A stretch of 64,000 nucleotides of DNA from JASGTU01 sp963821815 (GTDB taxonomy: Bacteria > Chloroflexota > Anaerolineae > Caldilineales > Caldilineaceae), in NCBI GenBank assembly GCA_963821815.1, contig CAWGFG010000002.1, positions 1 to 64,000 of the forward strand, in the 5' to 3' direction. Positions within the stretch are counted from its first letter, which is position 1. The number at the start of each line of letters is the position of its first letter. The notes under the pieces were generated by a model, which saw nothing but the letters and a program-made list of their open reading frames with translations, made no database searches and was not told where the DNA came from. Below are positions 7,408-21,099 of this stretch, piece after piece. A program made the translations under genes and the position numbers.

Positions 7408-10400
7408 ATGAATTATCCAGCAAGTAGCGCCCATCGAAGCCTCTGCCATCGTGCATTGCATTGGACTCCTTATTTGTTCTTCCTGCTCAGTCTTCTGGCG
7501 CTGACTACTGCCTGTTCAACACGGCAGAACGGTTCGCAGCAGACGAGTCCCGTCCAACCTTCTACTCCTCAAACAGGACAGTTGCCCGCGTCGCCGCTGC
7601 AGAACCGACTCACCGACGGATTTGCTCCTACCGCAACACCTGAAGCGGCCTCGGTGCTATCAGCATCCGAACCTGTGTCTACGCCGGCGCCGACCATCAT
7701 CAGCCCCGCACTCGCTAGCGTGCGACCTATATCCCCAGCGCACTATGCCGATACATTGATCGCCAACATGTCGGTAGACGGCCGATTCGTCGTCTTTTCC
7801 ACCGACTCAGATGAGCTAAGCCTCGCAGATGACAACGGGTTCAGCGACGTTTATCTGCTGGACAACACAAGCGGTGAACTGAGGCTTGTCTCAATAAACG
7901 ACGATGGCGCGGTTGGCGACAGTTGGTCAGGTGGTGCAGCCGTATCTATCGACGGGTCTGTTGTCGTCTACTATTCGTGGGCGGGAAACCTCACCGAAGG
8001 CGATGCGAACTTCGTACAGGACTTGTTCGTTTACGATGCCAAGAGCGATAGGACGGAGCGCATCACGCGCAGCGGTGACGGCGGTCCCGCCAACGATCGC
8101 TCGGGCGACAGCGATCCAAATACGCGGCCGGCAATGTCGGTTGATGGACGATACGTGGCATTTCAGTCCATGGCTTCGAATCTCGTTGACGGTGATACGA
8201 ATGGGTACGCCGATGTCTTCGTCTACGATCGCGAGGATCGCCGCATGTCGCTGGTATCCGTTGGCATAACTGGCGTGCAAGGAAACGGGCCGTCAGTGCA
8301 TCCCGCCCTTTCGGCCGACGGGCGCTATATCGCTTTCGAATCGCAGGCAACGAACCTGGACGGTCACTACAACGCAGACGCTGGCGTCAGCCAGATATAC
8401 ATGCATGACCGCATCGAACAGACGACAAAGCTCGTGTCGATTTCTTCCGACCAGGTCACGGGCGATGGAAGTTCGTATGCACCAGCGATCTCCGGTGACG
8501 GGCAGACGATCTTATTCGCGTCGGATTCTGATAACCTGGCGCCGGACGATGCGAATTGTGCACGCGATATCTTTGTTCGTGATCTGCGTGCAGGGACGAC
8601 TGAACTCGTCTCCGTTAATCGCGCGGGGGTTGCGGGTAACGGCGATTCATCCAACCCTTCTATCTCACTAGATGGTCGATACGTTGCCTATCTGTCGAAC
8701 GCAGCCAACCTTGTGGATGCGGACAACAATGGCTTGGCAGATGTGTTCGTCTATGATCGCCTGGCAAAGAACGTGCAGAGAGTGTCCCTGGGGATTCAAG
8801 CGCCTGGGATCGGCGTGGAAGCCAACGGTCCTTCCGTCAGCACGCCTATCATATCAGCCGGCGGCGCTCAGGTTCTGTACGCCTCTTATGGGACGAACAT
8901 CGCAGCCGATGCACGCACGACGGAGCAGCCTGAATTCGCACAGGTCTATCAGGTCGATCTAGTCGAGTTGCCGACGTTCAACCTGAACGGTCGAGTGCTG
9001 GATGCCAAGAATCAGCCGCTCAGCGGCGTGCGCATCGGTGCCGGCGTACATGGGGCATTCACCGATGCGGATGGAAACTGGGCTATATCTTACTTGCCGC
9101 CTGGCTTGTACACGGTAGAGGCTACACGCGATGATCTCCAGTTCGATACCGCACGCCAAAGCGTTTACGTCGTGGATGACACGAATAGTGTCAACTTCAT
9201 CGGTCATCGCGTCGACGGGAAGCAACTGCCGTTCCTGTCATTCCCGATTGGTTCAATGAGCGTACCAGAAATGTTACAGGCGCTGGGTGATCTGGACGAA
9301 GGCGGTTGGGTCGACGCCTGGGTCGATCACGACGCACCTGACTATCGCAAGAATGGAGCCGTCACGCTGTGGGATGGCATTACCCGATCTGCGGCTGCCT
9401 ACAACCGCGAACTGGGCTGTTATGAACGGCGTTGCTACGACGGACACGGTGGCACAGACTTTCCCTATCGCGATCCGGAGCCGTCTACGAGAGCGTACGA
9501 ACCGCTGATCGTGCGGGCAGCTGCAGACGGAACCGTTGCGCACGTGGTCGGCGGCTGCCAGGATGGCGTTCGTTGGTGCAACGGCGGCTACGGGAATGAG
9601 ATCATCCTGTTGCACAAGAACGGTTACTTCACGCGCTATGCGCACCTCGCCGGCAATGACGGCGGCTATCTGCCTGAAAATGGCGCCTTGATCCACCAAG
9701 GTGTGCAGCTTGGCATCATGGGCAACAGCGGCAACAGCTACGGCGTTCACCTACACTTCGCTGTGCACCAGGACAACGGCAATGGCGTTTGGGACGGAGA
9801 GGATGTGGACTACGCTGCTGACCCTTTTGGCTGGGTTGGTGAAGGTGTCGATCCTTGGCTCGCACATGCTGTGAGTTTCTGGATGTGGAACCAACACGCC
9901 ACTGTGACGCAGTTGCAGTTCGGCAGCTATGGCGGTGAAATTCGCGATCAAGCGGATGAGTTAAGCGTGGTGACGCATCCCAACGCAGTAAGCGGTCAAG
10001 TGCGCCTGGAGTTGGACCCAAATGCGCCCGTCGCGTCGCCGCAAAATGGTATGCGCCGCATCGGACAGCCGTTTCAATTACAAGTTATCGACTGGTACCC
10101 GCCCGACGGTGAGTCAGTGCAGGCAAGCCGGCTGGACAATTTGGCGCTTAGTGTACCTATGTCAATCAAATTTATGTTGGATGCGCAGAATCTGACGCAT
10201 ATCAACGTGGAGAAGGCCCGCGTCGTGCGCTGGGACAGCGCTTCTGAGCTCTGGTTTCCGCTGCCTACCGAAGTGCATCCAGAAGGGTTGACGGTTACAG
10301 GACAATCGGAGTATTTCGGCCGTTTCGATCTGCAGGCGCCGCTCCTGTGTCCGGCTGACGAGTACGAACCCGACGACGCATACTATTCGGCGGTCTTCCT

Positions 10401-10707
10401 ACAGACCGGCGACATCTTAACACGCCTGTTCGACGTCCAGGAGGATATCGATCGGTTCCGGCTAGACAGTGTCGGTGGACAGGAACTGACGATCACGGTT
10501 GAGCCGCAGAACGATGATCTGGCTGTGGACGCGGACTTCGTCGGCGCTGACGGTCTCACCGCGCTCGGGCACGCGTCCAGCCGGCCAAATGCATCACTGG
10601 AAATGGTCTTCACGCCGCCACATGATGGCGCCTATTTCATCCGACTTGAGCCGCAGGGAAAGAGCAGCACCGGTTGCGACGCGGCGTACACCATTGCCGT
10701 ACGCTAG
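7408..10707 (+). CDS. Large lipoprotein: PD40 repeats, regulatory-like domain, M23 peptidase, PPC domain
   Basis: 1099 residues from ATG 7408 (a GTG 21 bases earlier is possible). A signal segment (LFFLLSLLALTTAC) ends in a lipobox, followed by a Ser/Thr/Pro linker. Residues ~115-500 hold repeated TolB/PD40-type blades (SVDGRFVVFSTDSDELSLAD, SADGRYIAFESQATNL and similar). Residues ~524-600 form a CarboxypepD_reg-like domain. Residues ~675-795 form an M23/LytM zinc peptidase with HGGTD (H680, D684) and HLHF (H781, H783). Residues ~978-1099 form a prepeptidase C-terminal domain starting ADEYEPDD. All four zinc and catalytic positions are kept, so it may cut peptidoglycan or another Gly-rich peptide outside the cell. 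The propeller may bind a surface ligand. Confidence 0.87.
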   Translation: MNYPASSAHRSLCHRALHWTPYLFFLLSLLALTTACSTRQNGSQQTSPVQPSTPQTGQLPASPLQNRLTDGFAPTATPEAASVLSASEPVSTPAPTIISPALASVRPISPAHYADTLIANMSVDGRFVVFSTDSDELSLADDNGFSDVYLLDNTSGELRLVSINDDGAVGDSWSGGAAVSIDGSVVVYYSWAGNLTEGDANFVQDLFVYDAKSDRTERITRSGDGGPANDRSGDSDPNTRPAMSVDGRYVAFQSMASNLVDGDTNGYADVFVYDREDRRMSLVSVGITGVQGNGPSVHPALSADGRYIAFESQATNLDGHYNADAGVSQIYMHDRIEQTTKLVSISSDQVTGDGSSYAPAISGDGQTILFASDSDNLAPDDANCARDIFVRDLRAGTTELVSVNRAGVAGNGDSSNPSISLDGRYVAYLSNAANLVDADNNGLADVFVYDRLAKNVQRVSLGIQAPGIGVEANGPSVSTPIISAGGAQVLYASYGTNIAADARTTEQPEFAQVYQVDLVELPTFNLNGRVLDAKNQPLSGVRIGAGVHGAFTDADGNWAISYLPPGLYTVEATRDDLQFDTARQSVYVVDDTNSVNFIGHRVDGKQLPFLSFPIGSMSVPEMLQALGDLDEGGWVDAWVDHDAPDYRKNGAVTLWDGITRSAAAYNRELGCYERRCYDGHGGTDFPYRDPEPSTRAYEPLIVRAAADGTVAHVVGGCQDGVRWCNGGYGNEIILLHKNGYFTRYAHLAGNDGGYLPENGALIHQGVQLGIMGNSGNSYGVHLHFAVHQDNGNGVWDGEDVDYAADPFGWVGEGVDPWLAHAVSFWMWNQHATVTQLQFGSYGGEIRDQADELSVVTHPNAVSGQVRLELDPNAPVASPQNGMRRIGQPFQLQVIDWYPPDGESVQASRLDNLALSVPMSIKFMLDAQNLTHINVEKARVVRWDSASELWFPLPTEVHPEGLTVTGQSEYFGRFDLQAPLLCPADEYEPDDAYYSAVFLQTGDILTRLFDVQEDIDRFRLDSVGGQELTITVEPQNDDLAVDADFVGADGLTALGHASSRPNASLEMVFTPPHDGAYFIRLEPQGKSSTGCDAAYTIAVR

Positions 10708-10766
10708 AACCGGCGCTCGATGCGCATTCTAAACGTCATGTTGGCGGTGCGAAACGCACAGGTCTT

Positions 10767-13616
10767 CTACAAGGACAGGACTCGTTCTCCATTGCTAAAG
10801 ACCGCAATGGGTCCATCTTGTGAGATCGTGATGGCGACCGAGTTGGTCTCAGCTGACATTTTGGCAGCGCTGCTATGACGTGCGCCGGTACCGGGGCTCA
10901 CCTGTGCGCGGGTACTGGCAGCTGGTCGCAGGAAGATCATCGCGCTGCGCAACATGCCGTCGGTATCGATGACCATGGCGCCGTCCTGCTTGGCGAAGTT
11001 GATGATCTCCTCATCCATGAGCGAGGAGAGCGGTGCGCTGACAAAGGTTGCCATCTCCTGGATGACCGGTCGGTCGGATCGGGCCAGAATGGCGTCTGCA
11101 TCGCCGATCATAAAGATCGCGCCTTGGTTGCGCTCCGACATCCGAAATGCGCATCGCAGGAGCCGGCGCAGCAGCTCTAAGCTATAGTTGCGCGTTTCCG
11201 CCAGACCGGCGATGGCTGCATCGATGTGTGCGGTGCTCTCCGCCAACCACGCGCCATTGGCGTAGCGTCCCGTTAACTGCCCGTCGGAGAAGACGCGTAC
11301 TTGCCGGCCACCAGGCGGTATGGAGAAAACAACCGCATCGCAGGTTCGGCTGATGGTCGTGTGGCGGCGATAGTGTGCTCCGGTCAAATCGTTGGAGGAC
11401 TCTTCCAGCGGGAGGCCAAGCCGGTGTATACCGCGCACAAAGCCATGGGTGTCGACGGAGTACGCGAGTACTTGACCGTTCACGATGCGAGCTAGCGTGG
11501 TGACGGCGCGTCGCATACGCCGGATGTGGTCATATTGGCGCAACTGCAACACGCCCTCAGGTAGCACACGCGCGATCTTGGCCGGATTGCCAACGATAAA
11601 GGCGGTGGAGAGCGGCTGCTCCTCATTATGCATCTGCGCGATAGCGGCAACTGTCTCGCTGATGTGCACCATGGACGGAGCGTCGATCTGCTTTGCCCGC
11701 GCCAACTCGAAGAGGAAACCGATACCGGCGTCGTTCATCCAGGCATCGAGAATGCCCTCCTTCTCCAAAAGTTGCCGTAAGTGCTCGGGCTCAAGTTGCA
11801 CTTGCGTCACCTGGCTGTCACGGAAGGGCGTGACGCTCGGGTACATAGACGCAAACTCCGCAGCGTAGGCGCGTGCGATTTCGTTGCGATGCTGTCCTGG
11901 ATCCGTGATCGGATTGCCGTTCAGGTCATGCAGCGGACCATTGACGATGCGATAGCGCTCGACCTGCTCCCAGCGATCCAGTGTGGCGTTGACCGACTCG
12001 ACGACGCGGTCAGCCGCTTCATGTACGGCTGGGTGCGTTTCATTCAAGCTCTCCGGTACGACGGACTCTCCATTCGCATTAAGGTGCTCTGCCAGTGCAA
12101 CGTAGTCGGGCACTAAGAGTGCGGACAGATAGCGCCGCCCTTCACCGCAGATGGCAGCCTGGGCGATGAACTGACTGCTCGTGAGTCGTTTTTCGATGAT
12201 GCCGGCTTGCACCTTGCGTCCGCTGGCTAGCACCAGCGGCGACTGCTTGTGACCGGTGAGGAATAGATAGCCGTCAGCGTCGAAGCGTCCTAGGTCACCC
12301 GTATGTAGCCAACCGTCTGAATCAAGCACCTTCTTCGTCTGATCCGGCGCCTGCCAGAGTCCCTGCATGACCGTGTCGCTGCGCACGAGCACTTCACCGT
12401 CGTCGGCAATGCGGATCTGGAAGCCGGGTGTAATGCGCCCGCATGAACCGGGCAGTCGAGCGTTGCGCCGGCTTGCCGCAGGACAACCGCCTGCCGTCGT
12501 GACGCTATAAACATCCAGCGGCGACAATCCAATGGCTTCTGCGAAGTCACGCCACGGATCGAGCAGTGGTGCACCGGCAGAGTAGAGCCGGTTCAAGCGC
12601 CCGCCCATGGTACCGCGAATATTGCTGAAAAAGGTCATATCCGCGCGGCGAAAGCTTTCACGCAATTCAGTCGAGACTGACAAGCCGGCTGAGTGATATT
12701 GCTTGCCCACTTCAAGCGCCCACCGAAAAACATCTTGGGTGGAGCGAGGCATCTCTTCCACGTCCTGCATGATATGCAAGAAAATGTGCTCGAATTCGTA
12801 TGGGCTGGTCAGCGTCACCGTGGGGCTGATGCGCTGCAGGTCCTCAAAGTTAGTCTCCGCTCCCGGTGCGATGGCGTTGGGCACGCCGGACAAAATGTAG
12901 TGCAGCACAGCTTGCAACACAGGTAATTCGCTAAATAGGTGCGGCGTGGAGAAGCCCAGATCATCCCTGTCCAGCGGGAACCATTCAGACATGGACTCCA
13001 GCGCCAGCAGCTCCTGCTCTTGTGAGAAGAGGGCGCCACGGAACTTACCGTCATTGCCCGACGTGTAGTGCGTCACAGATAAGGCGTCGGCGGGTATGCT
13101 ACTCGCCATTTCGCTAACTGCGGATTCCTTGGTCGTCGGTATGGTGTCCGAAAGCACAGGACCAAGCGGAACAGTCAACTGATCCCTAGCTTCACAGTCG
13201 TCCATCACCATAATGGTGCGCAACGCCGGTAACTTGGCATTGTGCTGGTTGATCAGACCGCAATGGTCGTTGTCGCCGACGATGGCAATGGATGACTCGC
13301 TGTCGGCTAAAATATGAACAATCTGGCTGTCGGGCAAAGATGTGCGGATGGGAACGACGTTGGCGCCGACGAAGTGCGCGGCGATATATGTGATCACCCA
13401 CTCAACACGATTGGTAGAAAGGATCGCTATGCGATCGCCTTGCTGCAGACCGTCTTCCAAGAAGAAATTGGCCAATCGAAATGCCTGTGAACGTGTGTAC
13501 CGAAACGAGACGCCCTGAAACATCCGATCCACTTTGTGATAGAAGCAGGTACGAGCAGCATAATTCTCCATTGCTTCCAGAAGGGCTTGATTGAGCGTGT
13601 TGGACGTGTCTGACAT
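10767..13616 (-). CDS. Degenerate AMP-dependent ligase fused to two DAC (diadenylate cyclase-like) domains
   Basis: 949 residues from ATG 13616 (a TTG 42 bases upstream is possible). Residues ~10-595 form an ANL/long-chain acyl-CoA-ligase fold. TGDLGRF (439-445) and TSGxxG (185-190) remain. The ATP loop reads TSGNDGKFRG instead of TSGTTGxPKG, the YGxTE glutamate is lost (YSVTTAGG), the GRK arginine is His, and the C-terminal catalytic lysine is not seen (ITDPGQHR), so the ligase is probably inactive. Residues ~667-785 are DAC-like: TAFIVGN, YRRHTTISRTCDAVVFS, VRVFSDGQL, but no DGA. Residues ~830-949 are a second DAC domain with DGA (878-880) and GARHS (911-915), then ETNSVAITIS and AVFSNGE. 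The second may make c-di-AMP or a related nucleotide. It faces the lipoprotein gene convergently. Confidence 0.82.
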   Translation of the reverse strand: MSDTSNTLNQALLEAMENYAARTCFYHKVDRMFQGVSFRYTRSQAFRLANFFLEDGLQQGDRIAILSTNRVEWVITYIAAHFVGANVVPIRTSLPDSQIVHILADSESSIAIVGDNDHCGLINQHNAKLPALRTIMVMDDCEARDQLTVPLGPVLSDTIPTTKESAVSEMASSIPADALSVTHYTSGNDGKFRGALFSQEQELLALESMSEWFPLDRDDLGFSTPHLFSELPVLQAVLHYILSGVPNAIAPGAETNFEDLQRISPTVTLTSPYEFEHIFLHIMQDVEEMPRSTQDVFRWALEVGKQYHSAGLSVSTELRESFRRADMTFFSNIRGTMGGRLNRLYSAGAPLLDPWRDFAEAIGLSPLDVYSVTTAGGCPAASRRNARLPGSCGRITPGFQIRIADDGEVLVRSDTVMQGLWQAPDQTKKVLDSDGWLHTGDLGRFDADGYLFLTGHKQSPLVLASGRKVQAGIIEKRLTSSQFIAQAAICGEGRRYLSALLVPDYVALAEHLNANGESVVPESLNETHPAVHEAADRVVESVNATLDRWEQVERYRIVNGPLHDLNGNPITDPGQHRNEIARAYAAEFASMYPSVTPFRDSQVTQVQLEPEHLRQLLEKEGILDAWMNDAGIGFLFELARAKQIDAPSMVHISETVAAIAQMHNEEQPLSTAFIVGNPAKIARVLPEGVLQLRQYDHIRRMRRAVTTLARIVNGQVLAYSVDTHGFVRGIHRLGLPLEESSNDLTGAHYRRHTTISRTCDAVVFSIPPGGRQVRVFSDGQLTGRYANGAWLAESTAHIDAAIAGLAETRNYSLELLRRLLRCAFRMSERNQGAIFMIGDADAILARSDRPVIQEMATFVSAPLSSLMDEEIINFAKQDGAMVIDTDGMLRSAMIFLRPAASTRAQVSPGTGARHSSAAKMSAETNSVAITISQDGPIAVFSNGERVLSL

Positions 13617-14064
13617 AGTCGATTTGGTTCGCGATGGATACTCTTGTATCAATTCCAATTATTCTTGGCCTACGAATTGAATGGCCGAATGGCCATCCGA
13701 ATCTCTCGGGAACTCGCCGTATATACTTGCGCCCTGAGCGATTATTGACGCAACCGAATACATGCGAACGTGCAGAGCGAGTTCCCTATACCATAGTATA
13801 GCGCATCTTTGATGAATGCGGGTGCGATTTCGGCTGATGATTCCGGATGAATCACATGTGCCTAAGCGTCGAGGTAACTACGCAAGTTTCATGCACAGGC
13901 ACAGCGATTGCAATATGCGCCATCCGCCGCCCAATAGAGGAGTTACCTCGCTATTCAGCTTGCCTCTCAAGCCGAAATCGATCCTACGAAAGGATCCACT
14001 ATTGTCCGCAGCAGACAGATGGTCGTACTATCATCCGCCTGCTGCGGTTTTCGCCATACCTCTA
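13617..14064. other. Intergenic region between two minus-strand genes
   Basis: About 450 bases without a supportable gene. It holds the promoter region of the ANL-DAC gene and the 3' flank of the glycosidase gene. A GC-poor stretch at about 13640-13800 is the likely promoter area, but I could not pick a convincing -35/-10 pair. Confidence 0.4.
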
Positions 14065-16672
14065 TCAGACCGGCACGCTGTTGATGCGCAGTATGCCGTC
14101 CGTGTTCAACTCGGCGACTTGCACCAACCGAATCTCGCCGTCCTCCAGCGTATACTCGGCTTCGCGGCCGTCTACAGACACCGACAGGATTTCTGCATCG
14201 GCCAGGAACGGCAGCCGTACTGCCTGAAGGTCCAGAGTGCCGTAGAGCACGCGTATCTCGGCTCGTCCGGGTCCTATGCCAAGCTGGCCCCAGCCAGACT
14301 CCAAGGACCAGAAGCAACGGAAGCGCCCGTCCTCTGTGCGAACAGGGTTGAAGCCGATGGTGTTGTGCACCATGTCGAATTCGAAACCGGAGAAGGCATT
14401 GAGCAGCGAATACGATGCCATGGAGCGGGCGTAGTTGCTGCCGCACTCGAACTCGTTCCACGGGTTACGACGCTCGCCGTCATAGCGCCTTCGCACAGCC
14501 TCCACACACGTCATTCCTTCATCTACCAACCCGTTCATGATCATGTGCACAGCGGCAGAGTATTCAAAGCCGTTCATGGTCTCCTGCGAGTACGGCGCGG
14601 GGATGACCGGCTTTTCTGCGCCTTCAGGCCATGCACAAATGACGAGACCGCTTTCGTCGTTCAGACAATAGATGCGGTCTGGATTATAGGCATTGCGCAT
14701 AACGGGAATGTAGTTGTACTTAAAGATGGCGGCGCACGCTTGCTTGACCTGCTCCGGGTCAAAGATTTCGCCGAGCCCGTACAAGCTGGCATGCCACTGG
14801 GCCAACACCTGGTCGATACTGCTGCCTTCCGCTATCTGATACTTGATCTCTTTGTGTTCCTCTGTCCAGTAAGCCTGAAGCGCCGAACCTCCTTGGATGA
14901 CAAGATCGTCCGCATAGGACTCAACAATGCTGCGGTCGGACAGGTCTATGTGCTGGAAGTAGTACTCACCGTTGAAGAGATTCTCGTCAGCCCAGGCTTT
15001 GCCCTTCTCGAAGATGGACATAAACTCATCGGCCGTTTCCTGATCCCCTAGATGTTCCGCCATTTCCGCACCAGCTTTGAGCGCTCCCAGATACATGCCG
15101 GTTAGCCACGAGTTTGGCCCGAAAAGCTCCATGTCCAGCGTGTGGTGCTGACGTCCGGTCAGCACGCCGGTCTTGTCGGGGTCCCAACGGTCGATATTGT
15201 CCGGGCTCCAGGCGAACTCGATGGACTTTTTTACCGCCGGCCACAGTCGGCGCAGCCATTCTGTATCCCCGCAGACCTTCCAATCGCGATAGGTTTTCAA
15301 CACGCCGCCAAATTGACCGTCGGCGCAAGGGCGGAACTCCCAGGGAGACGAGCCGATGGGCAACTGCAGTCGGAATGGCATGCCGCCATCGGGGCGCAAG
15401 TTGTAGGCGTAGTCGGCGTCGCGCATGGTGCGTTCCAGCCGTGGGAAAAGGAAGGGCAGCGCCTGTGCGTAGTTCCATACATGCGTGCAGGAACCTTCGC
15501 AGCAACCTGATGTAGGATGGCAGCCCTCCCAGCCGTAGAAGGTGCCGTCTTCCAGCCGCAGCACCGTTGGCGATTTCAGCACGGACATGGTGCCGGAGAT
15601 GGCATCCAGTGCAGCCGGCGGCAGGTCCGAGGCGAAGAGCGCGTTCTTGAAGCGCAACGTCTCTGCGTACAGGCGAGGCCAGTTCTTGCAGCGCATACTG
15701 CGCACTGGCTGGCAGAATTTTCCCAGAGCTTGCTGTAGTAGTTGCGCCAAGTCCCTTGTGCATGCGGCGTCCAGTAATTCTCACAGTTGGGGAAGTTCCA
15801 CGTGATGACGAATCGCACCCGCCGAGTCTCTCCTGCAGCGACGGGCACATGGGCAGCCAGCAGACCTTCGTTGCCTGCCAGTGCGTGTTTGGGCTCATAG
15901 AGTGCGATCTTTGAACGGTCCGGGCGTGGTCAGGTCATGCCAGTAGACTTCAAGATTGTCGAACCAGGCGCCTTTGAACCAGTAGCGCTGCCAGCTTATG
16001 TCCACGTCGTCCGCCAGGCCGGCGTCGGTGGCAAGCGTCATTTCGCCGTACTCGATTGAGTCGGCATCCACGCTGTCGCAGGAGAGGCGCAGCGCATGGC
16101 CCCAAGGCGTTTCCTCTACGGCATTGATGTTGTTGGGCGGCAGCGGATTCGCCAGGACGCCGACGACCGTATAGGTCATGTCCTCGTGGGTGTTGTTGGT
16201 GATGACGAACTCGAAGAACGCGGCGGGAATGCTGGAGTCGTCTTCGTTGGTGGGGATGAATGGGTTGAACGCCTTTAGGCTGACGATACCGGGAAAGGTG
16301 TCGTCTTCATAGTCAATTCGCGCGAAGAGGATACTCGCCGGTGAAAGTGGACGTTGGGAAATGGGGCAGACCGGTGAGATACTCTCTGCGCGGTCCCCAG
16401 CCAAACGAGTTGAAGGTAGGTCCATTCAACTGCCCCTGGTAAGGCGGCAACAGGTCGCTGTGCAGAATTCGCGCGGCGAGGACTTCGTCCTCGTTTTCTG
16501 CGCGCACGGCGAAGTGCGAAAAACCGTTGACGCTGCCTTTATTTGGTTTGTTGAAGATTTCCCAGTCGATGAGCCGTCCATTCCCTGCAAGACCGATGCT
16601 GCCGCTGCCGATACCGCCCAGCGGAAAGCTGATCTGGCTAGTCTTTGCACCTCGATATACTTGGTTGCTCAT
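14065..16672 (-). pseudogene. GH116/DUF608 beta-glycosidase (GBA2-like) with about four frameshifts
   Basis: Start ATG 16672 has GAGGGA upstream. Reading on: frame one gives NQVYRGAKTSQISFPLGGIG...FTGEYP, then an extra base near 16325-16330. Frame two gives ARIDYEDDTFPGIVSLKAFNPF...TPGPFKDRT, then an extra base near 15900. Frame three gives EPKHALAGNEGLLAAHVPVA...WRNYYSKLWENSA, with two more shifts near 15709 and 15683. The last 530 residues are intact. The catalytic domain holds the nucleophile-type motif HTLDMELFGPN and an acid/base region SIDQVLAQWHASLYGLG. Joined, the protein would have about 865 residues, normal for the family, with no signal peptide. GH116 enzymes hydrolyse beta-glucosides or related glycans. 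All motifs survive, so decay is recent or the breaks are sequence errors. Confidence 0.8.
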
Positions 16673-16870
16673 TCTTGATTCCCTCTGTCATTGCTTTCGG
16701 ATTAGGTCGGATAGATAGAGTGCGATGTCGGGAGAACGATTTCGAAATGCGGAACAGCTATCGAAACTGGAGACTGCCGGAAAATAGTGGTTCGGTCTAT
16801 CTATTGTCCGACATGACAAGATACGTGGCAAATTTATGGAGCAATCCTACCCGTCACTGGCGGCGCAAGG

Positions 16871-16879
16871 TGGTATAAT
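16871..16879 (+). promoter_or_regulatory. Extended -10 promoter of metH
   Basis: TGGTATAAT has an extended -10 TG and a perfect TATAAT at 16874-16879, 34 bases before the metH start. No good -35 hexamer is seen at the proper distance (CCGTCA), which an extended -10 can tolerate. I did not find a cobalamin or SAM riboswitch between it and the start codon; the leader is too short. Confidence 0.5.
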
Positions 16880-16913
16880 GCGCTGCATATTCTTGGAGCT
16901 AGGGAGACTTAAC

Positions 16914-20594
<3,681 letters not shown>

Positions 20595-21099
20595 ATGCGG
20601 GATGGAGGCAGGTTCATTATGTACAGGCAATATGGAGGAGCATGCTCCTCTGGTGAAACGCGTTAGTTCAAGCGGTCAGTGGTTCACGGGTATACAGCGC
20701 TGAGATCGTGTTTGGTCTACTTGGCATACGTTAGTTACATTGCGTTGATTGTCGTCAACGCAGAAGTACCTCTGATCGCTTTTGAATTTCCAGGACTTCC
20801 TGTTATGGAAAGCTGACGTAGTTTCCATAACGCTTAGAACTTACCATAAACTCGCTGCATTGATTGAACCCTTGAACGAATCCACCCATTGCTTCTCGTC
20901 CACATTCTGATGTTGAACCCTTGGATTTTCGCTCGAGCATCTGGATTCTTACATCCGCGACAGCTTCGGAGATACACGAAGAAAACTCGCCGATTGGGAA
21001 TGACCCTCCCGTCTCGTGTATACTGTGCTCGACCGTTTGAGCGTTCATATGGTCCGCAATCCCTGCGGATACTGTTCACCGACTGTAAGGAGTTCCTTC
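20595..21099. other. Intergenic region with small inverted repeats
   Basis: No gene on either strand. GAGGAGCATGCTCCTC (20635-20650) is a perfect 16-base palindrome 41 bases after metH. TGCGTTGA and TCAACGCA (about 20741-20762) form an 8-bp stem. Neither is followed by a T-run, so they are at best weak terminators. TATACT near 21016 with TTGGGA 19 bases earlier may be the promoter of the aminotransferase gene. Confidence 0.45.

Noticed and set aside
13816..15051. A 411-codon plus-strand open frame
   Set aside because: It lies opposite the GH116 gene, whose minus-strand frame has clear family motifs. The plus-strand product has no recognisable fold and looks like a mirror frame.
15895..15905. 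CTATGAG at a frame break of the GH116 gene, like the prfB +1 recoding site
   Set aside because: There is no upstream Shine-Dalgarno-like stimulator, and the other three breaks in the gene do not have a stop in the slip position. An extra base is the simpler reading.
16673..16913. Possible cobalamin or SAM riboswitch before metH
   Set aside because: No B12-box or SAM-box-like stretch was found, and the leader after the promoter is only about 28 bases.
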